Both the position numbers and the translations under genes were made by a program. A DNA stretch of 20,490 bases from Sulfuricurvum sp. (GTDB lineage: Bacteria > Campylobacterota > Campylobacteria > Campylobacterales > Sulfurimonadaceae). Where the stretch lies: positions 1 to 20,490 of the forward strand of contig NZ_JALNYS010000026.1 in NCBI RefSeq assembly GCF_023229695.1, in the 5' to 3' direction. Position 1 is the first letter of the stretch; each line of letters opens with the position of its first letter. The notes beneath the pieces were generated by a model. The model did not search any database and was not told where the DNA came from. It saw only the letters and a program-made list of their open reading frames with translations. Positions 7,162 through 15,016 of the stretch are shown piece after piece.

Positions 7162-10100
7162 TCAACCTTTCATCTCATTGGGACTCCACTTCCGTCGTAA
7201 ATCCAGAGTATGAGGGTATTCGAGACTGCCGGGAAGCTCTTGATAACTAAAGGATTTCTTCGATGGATGTTTTTCAACGACGCGTCCCGTTTTTTCATCG
7301 GATGGCAACTGCTGTTCACGGATCATCGGTTCACGCACCTCTTCGATCTCCCCTTGGGTATGACCGAAGCCCCAAAATCGGCTGATCCGGCGCGATTGGG
7401 CTTCGAGGGTGTTAACCGGAAAGGTGTCATAGGAACGCCCGCCCGGATGGGAGACGAAATAGGTAAATCCTCCGACGGAGCGGCGGTTCCACGTGTCCAC
7501 CAGATCAAAAACCAGCGGCGTATCGACTCCGATCGTCGGATGGAGCGCCGACCACGGCTGCCAGGCCCGGTACCGTACCCCCGAAACGTATTCTCCCTCT
7601 ACTCCGGTATTCACCAACGGCACTTTTACCCCGTTGCAGGTGAGGACATACCGCTCATCCACAAAATTGGAGACCTTTACCTGCACCCGTTCCAATGACG
7701 AATCGACATAGCGGGCCGTCCCCTGCGAACTCGACTCCTCACCTAAAACGTGCCACGGCTCAATCGCACCGCGCAATTCGCAATGAACCCCCTCGATCTG
7801 CGTCATACCGTACAAAGGGAAGCGAAATTCAAAGAACGGGTCAAACCAGTCGTTTTCAAACGCATACCCCTCAGCACGCAAAAACTCCACGATATCACGG
7901 ATATCCTCACGAACATAATGCTCGATCAAAAACTTGTCATGCAGCTGCGTTCCCCACCGCACCAGTTTATGACGGTACGGCTTGCGCCAGAACAACGAGA
8001 CAAGCGTCCGGATAAGCAGCATCTGCACCAATGACATCTGCGCGTGAGGCGGCATCTCGAAACCTCTCAGTTCCAAAATCCCCAACCGCCCCGTCGAGGA
8101 GTCGGGAGAGTAGAGTTTGTCGATACAAAACTCGCTTCGGTGGGTATTTCCCGTCAAATCGGTCAGCATGTGGCGAAACAGTCTGTCCGTCAGCCAAAAC
8201 GGAATTTGCCCCCCTTCGGGAATCTGGTTAAATGCGATTTCCAGCTCGTAAAGGTTTTCCATCCGGCTCTCATCCACACGCGGCGCCTGAGACGTCGGCC
8301 CGATGAACGCGCCGGAAAACAGATACGACAGGCTCGGATGGTGCTGCCAAAACGTCAGCAACGACCTGAGCAGCTCAGGGTTGCGTAAGAGCGGGCTGTC
8401 ACTCGGGGTCAATCCGCCGATGGTGACGTGATTGCCCCCTCCGGTTCCCCCCTGTTTGCCGTCTTGCATGAATTTGAGCGTCCCCAGACGCGACTGATGC
8501 GCCTCGTCGTACAACGTCGTAATGACATCGCTCAGCTCATTCCAGCTCGACGTCGGATGGATATTGACCTCGATCACCCCCGGATCGGGGGTGACCCGCA
8601 TCCGCTCCAGACGCAAATCGTGCGGAGGCTCATACCCCTCAATCATCACCGCCATGTCCATCGCTTCAGCCGTCTCTTCGATCGATGCCATCAAATCCAG
8701 AAACGCTTCCGTATTGGTGATCGGCGGGAGAAAAATAAAGAGTTTCGATTCGCGGATCTCAATACTGAGCGCGGTGCGGACAAAAACGCTGTAGTCGGCC
8801 GTTTTTTTGGTCGATTTGGTCACCTTTGCCGCCCGCTCTTTGACCGCAGTGTGATATTCGCCCAAGGAGGGAAAAGCGGCAAACAGATCGGGCTCAAAAC
8901 TCTGTTCCAGCTCCTCATGTGGTTTATGGGCCAACGAATCCAGCGGCAGGCGCAATCCGACCGGAGAGGTTCCCGGCGCGAGAAACAGCTGTGGACGGCG
9001 GAATTCCCATCGGCACGTTATCCATCGTGTCGTCCCCCAGTTCAGAGGCAGTACGAAACCGGCCGGTTTATCGATCCCGCTGGAGAGGCTCTCCGCCAGG
9101 GCGCGGCGCTCCAGTGAATCTTTGAGATTCGCTTTTTTGGGATCGATATCGATCGGAAGAAGCGACTCTTGCAGCAACGCGACGAGGGGATCGTTATAGG
9201 CATCGTGAATGTTCTGATCGCTGATCCCCAGATTCAGACACAGGCGCGCCAAAAAGGCTCTCGCATCCTCGGGAGTGTACTCGAATTTTTGGTCCAAACT
9301 GGCCAACAGCTCGGGATTTTTCCAGATCGGCTGACCGTCTTTACGCCAGATAATCGTCGACATCCACCTCGGCAACGGCTCGCCCGGATACCATTTCCCC
9401 TGTGCATGGTGCAGCAATCCCCCTTTTCCAAAGGTACTCAGAAGCCGGCGGGCCAGAACATTGGCCCTCTCCCGTTTATGTTCACCGTCGGCTTCGGTGT
9501 TCCATTCGGCCGATTCCATGTCATCGATCGAGACGAATGTCGGTTCTCCTCCCATCGTCATACGCACGTCGTTTGCCATAAGCTCTTTGTCGACTTCAAA
9601 TCCCAAATCGTCAATCGCTTTCCACTGCTCTTCACGGTAAGGCTTCGTCACCCGGGGCGATTCAAAGACTCTCGTCACCGTATTGGAGTAGGTAAATTCT
9701 ACTTCGCACTTATCCATTGCCCCCTCTACCGGAGCCGCACTTTCAGGATTCGGAGTACACGCCAGAGGGATGTGCCCCTCTCCCGCAAACAACCCGCTCG
9801 TCGCATCCAGACCGATCCATCCCGCACCCGGGATATAGACCTCCGTCCACGCGTGCAGATCGGTAAAATCTGCATCCGGACCGCTGGGACCGTCAAGCGA
9901 TTTGACATCGGCGGCAAGCTGCACGAGATAGCCCGAGACAAAACGGGCCGCAAGCCCGAGATGACGAAGCACCTGAACAAACAGCCACGCGAAATCGCGG
10001 CATGACCCGAGTTTATTTCCCAACGTCACTTCACACGTCTGGACTCCCGGTTCCATCCGTACGGTGTAATCAAGGTATTGGTTAAGCTTCGTATTGAGTC

Positions 10101-10539
10101 CAACCAAAAAATCATTGATCGGGGCTTCGCTCAGATCCAGCGTTTTTAAAAACTTTTGCAGTTTTTTCCCTTTTTCGGTCGCTTCAAGGTAGGGGATCAA
10201 CTCTTTTTTTAACTCTTTTTTATACTTGAACGGAAAATTGGTTGCATACTCTTCGACAAAAAAGTCGAACGGGTTGATGCTCACCAACTCGGCCAGTACC
10301 TCGACATCGATGGAGAGTTCCGTCGTTTTCTCCGGAAATACGATTCGGGCAAGATAATTGCCGAAAGGGTCTTGCTGCCAATTGATAAAATGGCTATCCG
10401 GCTTGATCTTAAGAGAATAAGATTCTATCGGTGTTCGGCTATGAGGTGCCGGGCGGAGACGGATAACATGGGGAGAAAGATTGATAGGTTTATCGAAAGT
10501 GTAATGAGTTTTATGAGAGAGGACAACTTTAAGCGACAT
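7162..10539 (-). CDS. Transglutaminase-like protein with C-terminal DUF2126 domain
   Basis: The protein of 1125 residues starts with a bacterial transglutaminase N-terminal region (about residues 1-90) and a transglutaminase core. C180 lies in GSCRDFAWLFVQ, H229 in DLHAWTEVYIPG and D245 in GWIGLDATSG. From about residue 320 to the end is the long DUF2126 region, with segments such as MTMGGEPTFVSIDD, KWYPGEPLPRWM, GGTGGGNHVTIGG and ELRGFEMPPHAQMS. DUF2126 has no proven reaction; comparative work links it with ATP-grasp and alpha-E proteins in predicted peptide synthesis. The ATG at 10537-10539 is chosen because AAGGA lies 6 nt upstream; a longer frame to 10623 has no supporting site. It appears to be the first gene of the operon. 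A weak -10 (TATAGT, 10565-10570) lies upstream. Confidence 0.9.
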   Translation of the reverse strand: MSLKVVLSHKTHYTFDKPINLSPHVIRLRPAPHSRTPIESYSLKIKPDSHFINWQQDPFGNYLARIVFPEKTTELSIDVEVLAELVSINPFDFFVEEYATNFPFKYKKELKKELIPYLEATEKGKKLQKFLKTLDLSEAPINDFLVGLNTKLNQYLDYTVRMEPGVQTCEVTLGNKLGSCRDFAWLFVQVLRHLGLAARFVSGYLVQLAADVKSLDGPSGPDADFTDLHAWTEVYIPGAGWIGLDATSGLFAGEGHIPLACTPNPESAAPVEGAMDKCEVEFTYSNTVTRVFESPRVTKPYREEQWKAIDDLGFEVDKELMANDVRMTMGGEPTFVSIDDMESAEWNTEADGEHKRERANVLARRLLSTFGKGGLLHHAQGKWYPGEPLPRWMSTIIWRKDGQPIWKNPELLASLDQKFEYTPEDARAFLARLCLNLGISDQNIHDAYNDPLVALLQESLLPIDIDPKKANLKDSLERRALAESLSSGIDKPAGFVLPLNWGTTRWITCRWEFRRPQLFLAPGTSPVGLRLPLDSLAHKPHEELEQSFEPDLFAAFPSLGEYHTAVKERAAKVTKSTKKTADYSVFVRTALSIEIRESKLFIFLPPITNTEAFLDLMASIEETAEAMDMAVMIEGYEPPHDLRLERMRVTPDPGVIEVNIHPTSSWNELSDVITTLYDEAHQSRLGTLKFMQDGKQGGTGGGNHVTIGGLTPSDSPLLRNPELLRSLLTFWQHHPSLSYLFSGAFIGPTSQAPRVDESRMENLYELEIAFNQIPEGGQIPFWLTDRLFRHMLTDLTGNTHRSEFCIDKLYSPDSSTGRLGILELRGFEMPPHAQMSLVQMLLIRTLVSLFWRKPYRHKLVRWGTQLHDKFLIEHYVREDIRDIVEFLRAEGYAFENDWFDPFFEFRFPLYGMTQIEGVHCELRGAIEPWHVLGEESSSQGTARYVDSSLERVQVKVSNFVDERYVLTCNGVKVPLVNTGVEGEYVSGVRYRAWQPWSALHPTIGVDTPLVFDLVDTWNRRSVGGFTYFVSHPGGRSYDTFPVNTLEAQSRRISRFWGFGHTQGEIEEVREPMIREQQLPSDEKTGRVVEKHPSKKSFSYQELPGSLEYPHTLDLRRKWSPNEMKG

Positions 10540-10662
10540 CGGATTCCTTTGCGCGGCATATTTAACTATAGAGTAAGGATAACACAACTTATGCCAAAAA
10601 AACGAATCGAATCCCCCTTCCACGGATGGAGCAATGCAAAACCCTTTTTTTTATACTATAAT

Positions 10663-10816
10663 CTGATATTACGCACTTTTCGGGCAAAGCCCGTAAAGTG
10701 GCAGGGACTAAAGTCCCTACAACCCCCTAAAGCTTCCCGTATCTTTCCGGATACGGGAGATTACTAACCTTTTCGCACTTGTTTAGACAAGCTGTATAAG
10801 GTCAGCTATACTCTAG
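10663..10816. repeat. Dispersed hairpin-rich repeat, family C copy 1
   Basis: This copy shares extended similarity with 14763-15016, which is the same sequence interrupted by a tandem array. It folds as successive hairpins: CACTTT-T-CGGGC / GCCCG-T-AAAGTG (10674-10700), AGGGACT-AA-AGTCCCT (10703-10718), TCCCGTATC / GATACGGGA (10735-10758) and CTTGT-TTAG-ACAAG (10778-10791). It ends near TATACTCTAG. There is no coding capacity of its own. The boundary was set where the two copies stop matching, so it is good to a few bases. Confidence 0.75.
10784..10812 (+). promoter_or_regulatory. Promoter of the phosphodiesterase-like gene
   Basis: TAGACA (10784-10789) and TATACT (10807-10812) are separated by exactly 17 bp. 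Each differs from the sigma-70 consensus at one position. The start codon lies 34 bp beyond the -10. The whole promoter is inside the right end of repeat C1, and the -35 overlaps the last hairpin (10778-10791), so the repeat may supply or modulate expression. Confidence 0.6.
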
Positions 10817-10845
10817 TTTTATCGATCGGCTAAAGGCAGAAAAGT

Positions 10846-11634
10846 ATGGATTACATCGAATTCTTGGGAACCGGCGGTACGCGAACACCGGTGCAGGGGA
10901 CAACATGCCTTAGAGTCTCTCCCCGATGCGTCATCGATGCCGGTAACCTCATCAACGCTTTCGGTGATGAGATTTTTACGATCGAACATATTTTTCTGAC
11001 CCATTCCCATCTTGACCACATCATCGATATTCCGTTTCTTGCCGATCTCTTTGTCACCCGCAAATCAACCTCTTTGAAAATATACGGGCTCCAAGCGACA
11101 TTGGACGATCTGCGCCAATGCATTTTCAACCATCGTATTTGGCCCAATTTTGAAGAGATCCAACTTATCGGTCATTCCGAACAAACGATTCAGCTCATTG
11201 AGATTCAACCCGAAGAACGTTACGATATCGACGGAATCACCCTCATCCCGTTTAAAACCGACCATACTGACGGCAGTTGCGGTTATCTGATCGAAAAAGG
11301 GGGGGGAGGAATTTTATTTACCGCCGATACCTACCGATGCAGCCGCATATGGGAACTGCTCGATACCAAGCCCCATATCCATTCGCTGGTTATCGAAGTC
11401 TCCTTCCCCTCCAGTTTTGAGAAATTGGCCCATGACAGTAAACATCTGACCCCCGCGCTTTTAGAGAGTGAGCTGGCGTGCTGTGGCCGAAACGATTTTT
11501 CCGTCTATGTCATGCATCTCAAAGTGCTCTTTGCCGCAACGATTACCCATGAACTGGCAATGGGGAATTTACTCAAAAACGGAGGGGCCATTCTCGCCGA
11601 TCATGACCGGATCGCTTTTGTAAAACAGGGCTAG
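10846..11634 (+). CDS. Metallo-beta-lactamase-fold hydrolase, like class II cyclic-nucleotide phosphodiesterases
   Basis: This 262-residue protein has the metal-binding motif THSHLDHI (H53, H55, D57, H58) and later ligands H140, D161 (in LFTADTY), H200 and H224 (in VMHLK). The HxHLDH form with a following ADLF segment and the HTDGSCGYLI...ILFTADT stretch resemble class II 3',5'-cAMP phosphodiesterases (PDE1/CpdP type). The alternatives are other small MBL hydrolases such as RNase Z relatives, but the RNase Z exosite is absent. No signal peptide is seen, so it is probably cytoplasmic. The ATG at 10846 follows AAAGGCAG. It is a single-gene unit under the promoter at 10784-10812. Confidence 0.75.
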   Translation: MDYIEFLGTGGTRTPVQGTTCLRVSPRCVIDAGNLINAFGDEIFTIEHIFLTHSHLDHIIDIPFLADLFVTRKSTSLKIYGLQATLDDLRQCIFNHRIWPNFEEIQLIGHSEQTIQLIEIQPEERYDIDGITLIPFKTDHTDGSCGYLIEKGGGGILFTADTYRCSRIWELLDTKPHIHSLVIEVSFPSSFEKLAHDSKHLTPALLESELACCGRNDFSVYVMHLKVLFAATITHELAMGNLLKNGGAILADHDRIAFVKQG

Positions 11635-11687
11635 TTTCCGCGCTATCTTATTTTTCAAGAACTTTTTGCGATAATACGCCCAGAAAA

Positions 11688-11816
11688 CTTCTTGCATAAC
11701 AAGGTTATGCAAGAAGTTTTCTGCCTCGAAGAGGCAAGCTTTAGCGCCATAGCGGCTAGCGTAGTGCTTTGGGCTTTGCTCAAAGCACGTTTAAAAGAGA
11801 GTTCTGCAAGAACTCT
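11688..11816. repeat. Palindromic repeat element, copy B (129 bp, intergenic)
   Basis: This is the second copy of the element at 3532-3660, in the same orientation on the + strand and differing only in the first loop (AAG here) and one base of the last loop. Here the first hairpin extends outward into the flank: CAGAAAACTTCTTGCATAAC (11681-11700) pairs perfectly with 11704-11723, a 20-bp stem with a 3-nt loop. The remaining hairpins are TGCCTC/GAGGCA, GTGCTTTG/CAAAGCAC and AGAGTTCT-GCA-AGAACTCT. No exact flanking duplication is visible. It ends 25 bp before the ATG of the PhnA-family gene, so it probably lies in that gene's leader or between its promoter and the preceding gene. Confidence 0.85.
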
Positions 11817-11841
11817 AATAAATCGAAAAGGGAAAGATACA

Positions 11842-12414
11842 ATGAACGTAGAACAAACACTAATCGAACGAAGCAATAATCAGTGTGAACTCTGTGGAGC
11901 ACAAGAGGAACTGGGGGTTTATCCGGTCCTTCCGAGTGACGGATCGGAGGATCAATCCATTTATATCTGTGAAACCTGCAAAAATCAAATTGAAAATCCT
12001 GAGAATCTTGACCGCAACCACTGGCGCTGTTTAAGTGACAGCATGTGGAGTCAGGTCCCTGCCGTACAGGTGATGTCCTATCGTCTCCTCAGCGCTTTGG
12101 GAGATCAGGATCAACTCGACATGCTCTACCTCGAAGAAGAGGTAAAAAACTGGGCAGATCAAGGGCTTCTCACTTCCAAAACAACCGACAATACTACGGC
12201 CCTTCTCCATCGCGACAGCAACGGTACCCTGTTGGCGGAGGGGGATACCGTTACCCTGATCAAAGATTTGGAGGTCAAAGGGGCCGGCTTCACCGCCAAA
12301 CGGGGGACAATCGTTAAAAATATCCATCTCACCGATGATCCAAAATACATCGAGGGAAAAATCAACGGGACCCAAATCGTCCTGGTCGCCGCGTATATGA
12401 AAAAATCCAACTGA
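11842..12414 (+). CDS. PhnA/YjdM-family zinc-ribbon protein
   Basis: The product is 190 residues. Near the N-terminus a zinc ribbon is formed by C15-x2-C18 (QCELCGA) and C43-x2-C46 (YICETCKN). The C-terminal domain (about residues 115-187) contains LAEGDTVTLIKDLEVKGAG and KIHLT-like DDPKYIEGKINGTQIVL segments typical of the PhnA domain. Despite the name, the family's function is not established, and a role in phosphonate breakdown is not supported by neighbours here. The ATG at 11842 follows an AGGGAAAG-like site. The frame stays open upstream through the palindromic element to 11692, but family length and the ribosome site favour 11842. The gene converges on the histidine kinase with only 16 bp between stops. 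Confidence 0.85.
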   Translation: MNVEQTLIERSNNQCELCGAQEELGVYPVLPSDGSEDQSIYICETCKNQIENPENLDRNHWRCLSDSMWSQVPAVQVMSYRLLSALGDQDQLDMLYLEEEVKNWADQGLLTSKTTDNTTALLHRDSNGTLLAEGDTVTLIKDLEVKGAGFTAKRGTIVKNIHLTDDPKYIEGKINGTQIVLVAAYMKKSN

Positions 12415-12430
12415 TTTGAGTTTCGGTTAT

Positions 12431-14740
12431 TTATCGCTTCAGGAGATCGGAGATTTCCCGATGGACGGTCTCCAGCATCGCGTGTAACCGCCCGTACATC
12501 TCTTCATAATCTACCTCTTTTTTCTCACGGGCGGAGAGTTCAAATTGACGGGTAAGCTCTTCGATCGGAGAAAACCGGAGATTTCCCGCCGCCCCTTTGA
12601 TCGCATGGGCGCACTCCATAATTTTCTGAAAATCTTTTACCCTTACAGCCTCTTTGAGTTCTCCGAACGATTTTTCCGAACTCCCGACAAAAGCCTTTAA
12701 CAATCGGTGAATAATCCCGTCCGGAAGAGGAAGTTCCTCTTTAAGCCGCACCACATCCAAAATAGCTAAAGGCAAGGGTGTACTCTCCGGCGGCGATGGA
12801 GTGTTTCGCTCCGATAATTGCGGGATGTAGGCCATCAAAATAGTTTCAAGGGAACTCATGCTTATGGGTTTTGAAAGGTACTCGTCAAAGCCATACTCCA
12901 AAAACCGTTCCCGATCTCCGGCCATCGCATTGGCCGTCAAAGCAACCACCGGAGTTCGTATCCCCTTTTTTTTGATCGAAGCTACCGCTTCAATACCGCT
13001 GAGCTCCGGCATATTGATATCCATCAAAATGAGATCATAAAGGGCATTATCCAATAAATCGAGGGTCTGCTGCCCATTTTCGGCAATGACGGGGGTAAGG
13101 TTGTACCGTTTCAGATACTCTTCGATCAGTATCTGATTGACCTGATTATCCTCTGCCACCAAAACCGTACCTGAGAATCGGAGGAGACTCGCCCCTTTCG
13201 GCACAATCTCCCGTGCGGCAACAAATGAGGAGCCGGGATGTTCGGAGAGACCGGTTTTCACCTCGATATCAAAATAAAAATCGCTCCCTTTTTCCGATTC
13301 GCTATTGACCTTCAATACTCCCCCCATAATCGATACCAAATGGGCACTGATCGACAAACCAAGCCCCGTCCCCCCATATTTTCGGGTCGTCGAGGTATCG
13401 GCCTGGGCAAAGGCTTCAAAAATCTTCTGCTGCTGCGACAGGGGTATCCCGATGCCGCTGTCTTTGACGCCGATACGGATTTTTGTTTTCTCATTACCCT
13501 GTTCCAAAAATGTTGCATAAAAAAGAATTTTCCCCCCCTCCGGGGTAAACTTCGCCGCATTGCTCAACAAATTGGAGATCACCTGCCCTATCCGAAGCAA
13601 ATCGATATAGATGCATTCTGAAATCAGCGGATCAATCTCTACACTGAGGGTAATCGCTTTCTTTTCGACCTTTGTACTGAAAAGCTGCGCTATTTTGTCA
13701 AATTCAATAATCGGATTGACAGGGGTAATATCCAGTTCCAGTTTACCGCTCTCAAGCTTCGAATAATCGAGAATATCATTAATGATCCCCAATAACGTAT
13801 GGGTACTGCTGTTGATGATATCAAGATAACGGGCTTGCTTCGGGTTTAATTCACTGTGGCCGAGCAATGCGGTAAAGCCGAGAATACCGTTCATCGGCGT
13901 ACGGATTTCATGACTCATATTCGCCAGAAAATCCCCTTTCATCTTCGCGGCCGCATGGGCCTCCTCTTTGGCTTGTTGCAGCTCAGTGATATCTTCACGC
14001 AGCCCGATATACTCGACAATCGTCCCGTTCGGATCCAAAATAGGGGAGATGGTGGTCCGAACCGTATACGGTTTCCCGTTTTTGGTGCGGTTGTTCAGTA
14101 TTCCGTGCCATATTTGTTTCGATTGTATCGTTTTCCAAAGATCTTCAAACACGTAGGAGGACATATCGGGATCACGGACAAGATTGTGCGGTTGACCGAT
14201 CAGCTCTTCACGGCTGTATCCGCTTATTTTGCAAAACATATCGTTGACGTAGGTAATAATACCGCGCGTATCGGCTTTGGAGACAATCACCGATTTATCC
14301 ACGATGGTTTTATACTGATCGAGAAGGGCATTGCTTTTCTCGATTTCCCGTTCCAGCACTTTGGTCCGGGCTACCTCTTCCACTTTGGCAATCAAATCGT
14401 GTTTCTGAAGCGGTTTGGGGAGAAATGAGGTGATCCCCTGCGCAATCGCCTCAATCAAGATATCCAGATTTTTAAGTCCCGTCGAGAGGATAAACGGAAT
14501 TGTTTTGTTTGCCTCGCGAACCGATTTTAAAAACTCGATGCCGTTCATCACCGGCATATCGATATCGCTGATAATCAAATCGATTGCACCCTCTTTAAAG
14601 CGGGCAAGCCCTTCTTCTCCGTTGGAAGCACTATACAGCGTCTCTACCCTCCGTTGGAGAATTTGCCCCAGCTGTTCGAGAACAGAGGGTTCATCATCCA
14701 CAATCAATACCGATATCGGAAGTCTTTTTCTTTCGTTCAC
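12431..14740 (-). CDS. Hybrid sensor histidine kinase (REC-PAS-HisKA-HATPase-REC-Hpt)
   Basis: This is a 769-residue cytoplasmic signalling protein with no membrane segment. Domains in order: receiver about 6-120 (acceptor D59 in ISDIDMPVMNG), coiled linker, PAS about 145-255 (GIITYVNDMFCKISGYS), HisKA with H277 in NMSHEIRTPMNGILG, and the ATPase domain with N-box NLLSNAAKF (N394), DSGIGI and GGTGLGLSI. A second receiver follows (about 525-640, D574 in LILMDINMPELSG), then a C-terminal Hpt with H712 in CAHAIKGAAGNL. The layout supports an internal phosphorelay whose input receiver is controlled by another kinase. No output regulator is adjacent. The GTG at 14738-14740 is chosen because a GAGGGGAAG site precedes it; an upstream GTG at 14776 would run into repeat C2. 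Confidence 0.9.
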   Translation of the reverse strand: MNERKRLPISVLIVDDEPSVLEQLGQILQRRVETLYSASNGEEGLARFKEGAIDLIISDIDMPVMNGIEFLKSVREANKTIPFILSTGLKNLDILIEAIAQGITSFLPKPLQKHDLIAKVEEVARTKVLEREIEKSNALLDQYKTIVDKSVIVSKADTRGIITYVNDMFCKISGYSREELIGQPHNLVRDPDMSSYVFEDLWKTIQSKQIWHGILNNRTKNGKPYTVRTTISPILDPNGTIVEYIGLREDITELQQAKEEAHAAAKMKGDFLANMSHEIRTPMNGILGFTALLGHSELNPKQARYLDIINSSTHTLLGIINDILDYSKLESGKLELDITPVNPIIEFDKIAQLFSTKVEKKAITLSVEIDPLISECIYIDLLRIGQVISNLLSNAAKFTPEGGKILFYATFLEQGNEKTKIRIGVKDSGIGIPLSQQQKIFEAFAQADTSTTRKYGGTGLGLSISAHLVSIMGGVLKVNSESEKGSDFYFDIEVKTGLSEHPGSSFVAAREIVPKGASLLRFSGTVLVAEDNQVNQILIEEYLKRYNLTPVIAENGQQTLDLLDNALYDLILMDINMPELSGIEAVASIKKKGIRTPVVALTANAMAGDRERFLEYGFDEYLSKPISMSSLETILMAYIPQLSERNTPSPPESTPLPLAILDVVRLKEELPLPDGIIHRLLKAFVGSSEKSFGELKEAVRVKDFQKIMECAHAIKGAAGNLRFSPIEELTRQFELSAREKKEVDYEEMYGRLHAMLETVHREISDLLKR

Positions 14741-14762
14741 GACGCTTCCCCTCTTTTTTGAA

Positions 14763-15016
14763 CTGATGTTATGCACTTTTCGCTCATATCCCGTAAAGTG
14801 GCAGGGACTAAAGTCCTACAACCCCCAAAACAAGCGAAGCGCTCCCGAAGGGATGTTTCCTGAAAACAAGCGAAGCGCTCCCGAAGGGATGTTTCCTGAA
14901 AACAAGCGAAGCGCTCCCAAAGGGATGTTACCCGTATCTTCCGGATGCGGGAGATTACTAACCTTGTCGCACTTTTTTAAACAAGCTGCGTAAGGTCAGT
15001 AACTAAGTATACTCTC
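14763..15016. repeat. Dispersed hairpin-rich repeat, family C copy 2 (interrupted by tandem array)
   Basis: The outer parts match copy 1: CTGATGTTATGCACTTTTCG at the left, then GTAAAGTGGCAGGGACTAAAGTCC, and on the far side CCCGTATCTTCCGGATGCGGG, GAGATTACTAACCTT and AAGGTCAG...TATACTCT. The first hairpin is decayed compared with copy 1, while the third is kept with one changed pair. The tandem array at 14827-14934 occupies the place where copy 1 has only a few bases. Copy 2 abuts the 5' leader of the histidine kinase gene. Confidence 0.75.
14827..14934. repeat. Three 36-bp tandem repeats
   Basis: Units are 14827-14862, 14863-14898 and 14899-14934. The first two are identical, and the third differs at a few positions, mostly at its end. 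Each unit contains two mini-hairpins, AGCG-AAG-CGCT and CCC-GAA-GGG, enclosed by AAACA...TGTTT, which can pair to close a three-way junction. There are no unique spacers, so it is not a CRISPR array. Confidence 0.9.

Larger units (their letters stand above)
10540..10845. other. Divergent intergenic region
   Basis: This 306-bp gap separates the leftward transglutaminase operon from the rightward phosphodiesterase-like gene. It holds a possible leftward -10 (10565-10570, no good -35), an A/T-rich patch with a possible rightward -10 (TATAAT, 10657-10662, weak -35), the hairpin-rich repeat C1 (10663-10816) and a good rightward promoter (10784-10812). No gene is apparent. Confidence 0.7.

Noticed and set aside
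8428..9117. Long rightward open frames opposite the DUF2126 gene (for example 8428-9117 and 9169-10005)
   Set aside because: They are antisense to a clearly conserved protein, have arginine- and proline-rich shadow composition, and lack ribosome sites.
10560..10600. Possible sigma-54 promoter (TTGGCAT...TTGTG on the minus strand) upstream of the transglutaminase operon
   Set aside because: The spacing between the GG and GC elements is too short and the -12 element lacks GC.
11655..11876. Leftward open frame of 73 residues through element copy B
   Set aside because: It is the same stop-free frame of the repeat seen in copy A, without a gene to read into; no start site supports it.
14827..14934. 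Possible CRISPR array (36-bp periodic repeats)
   Set aside because: The units are directly adjacent with no unique spacers and no cas genes nearby; it is a plain tandem repeat.
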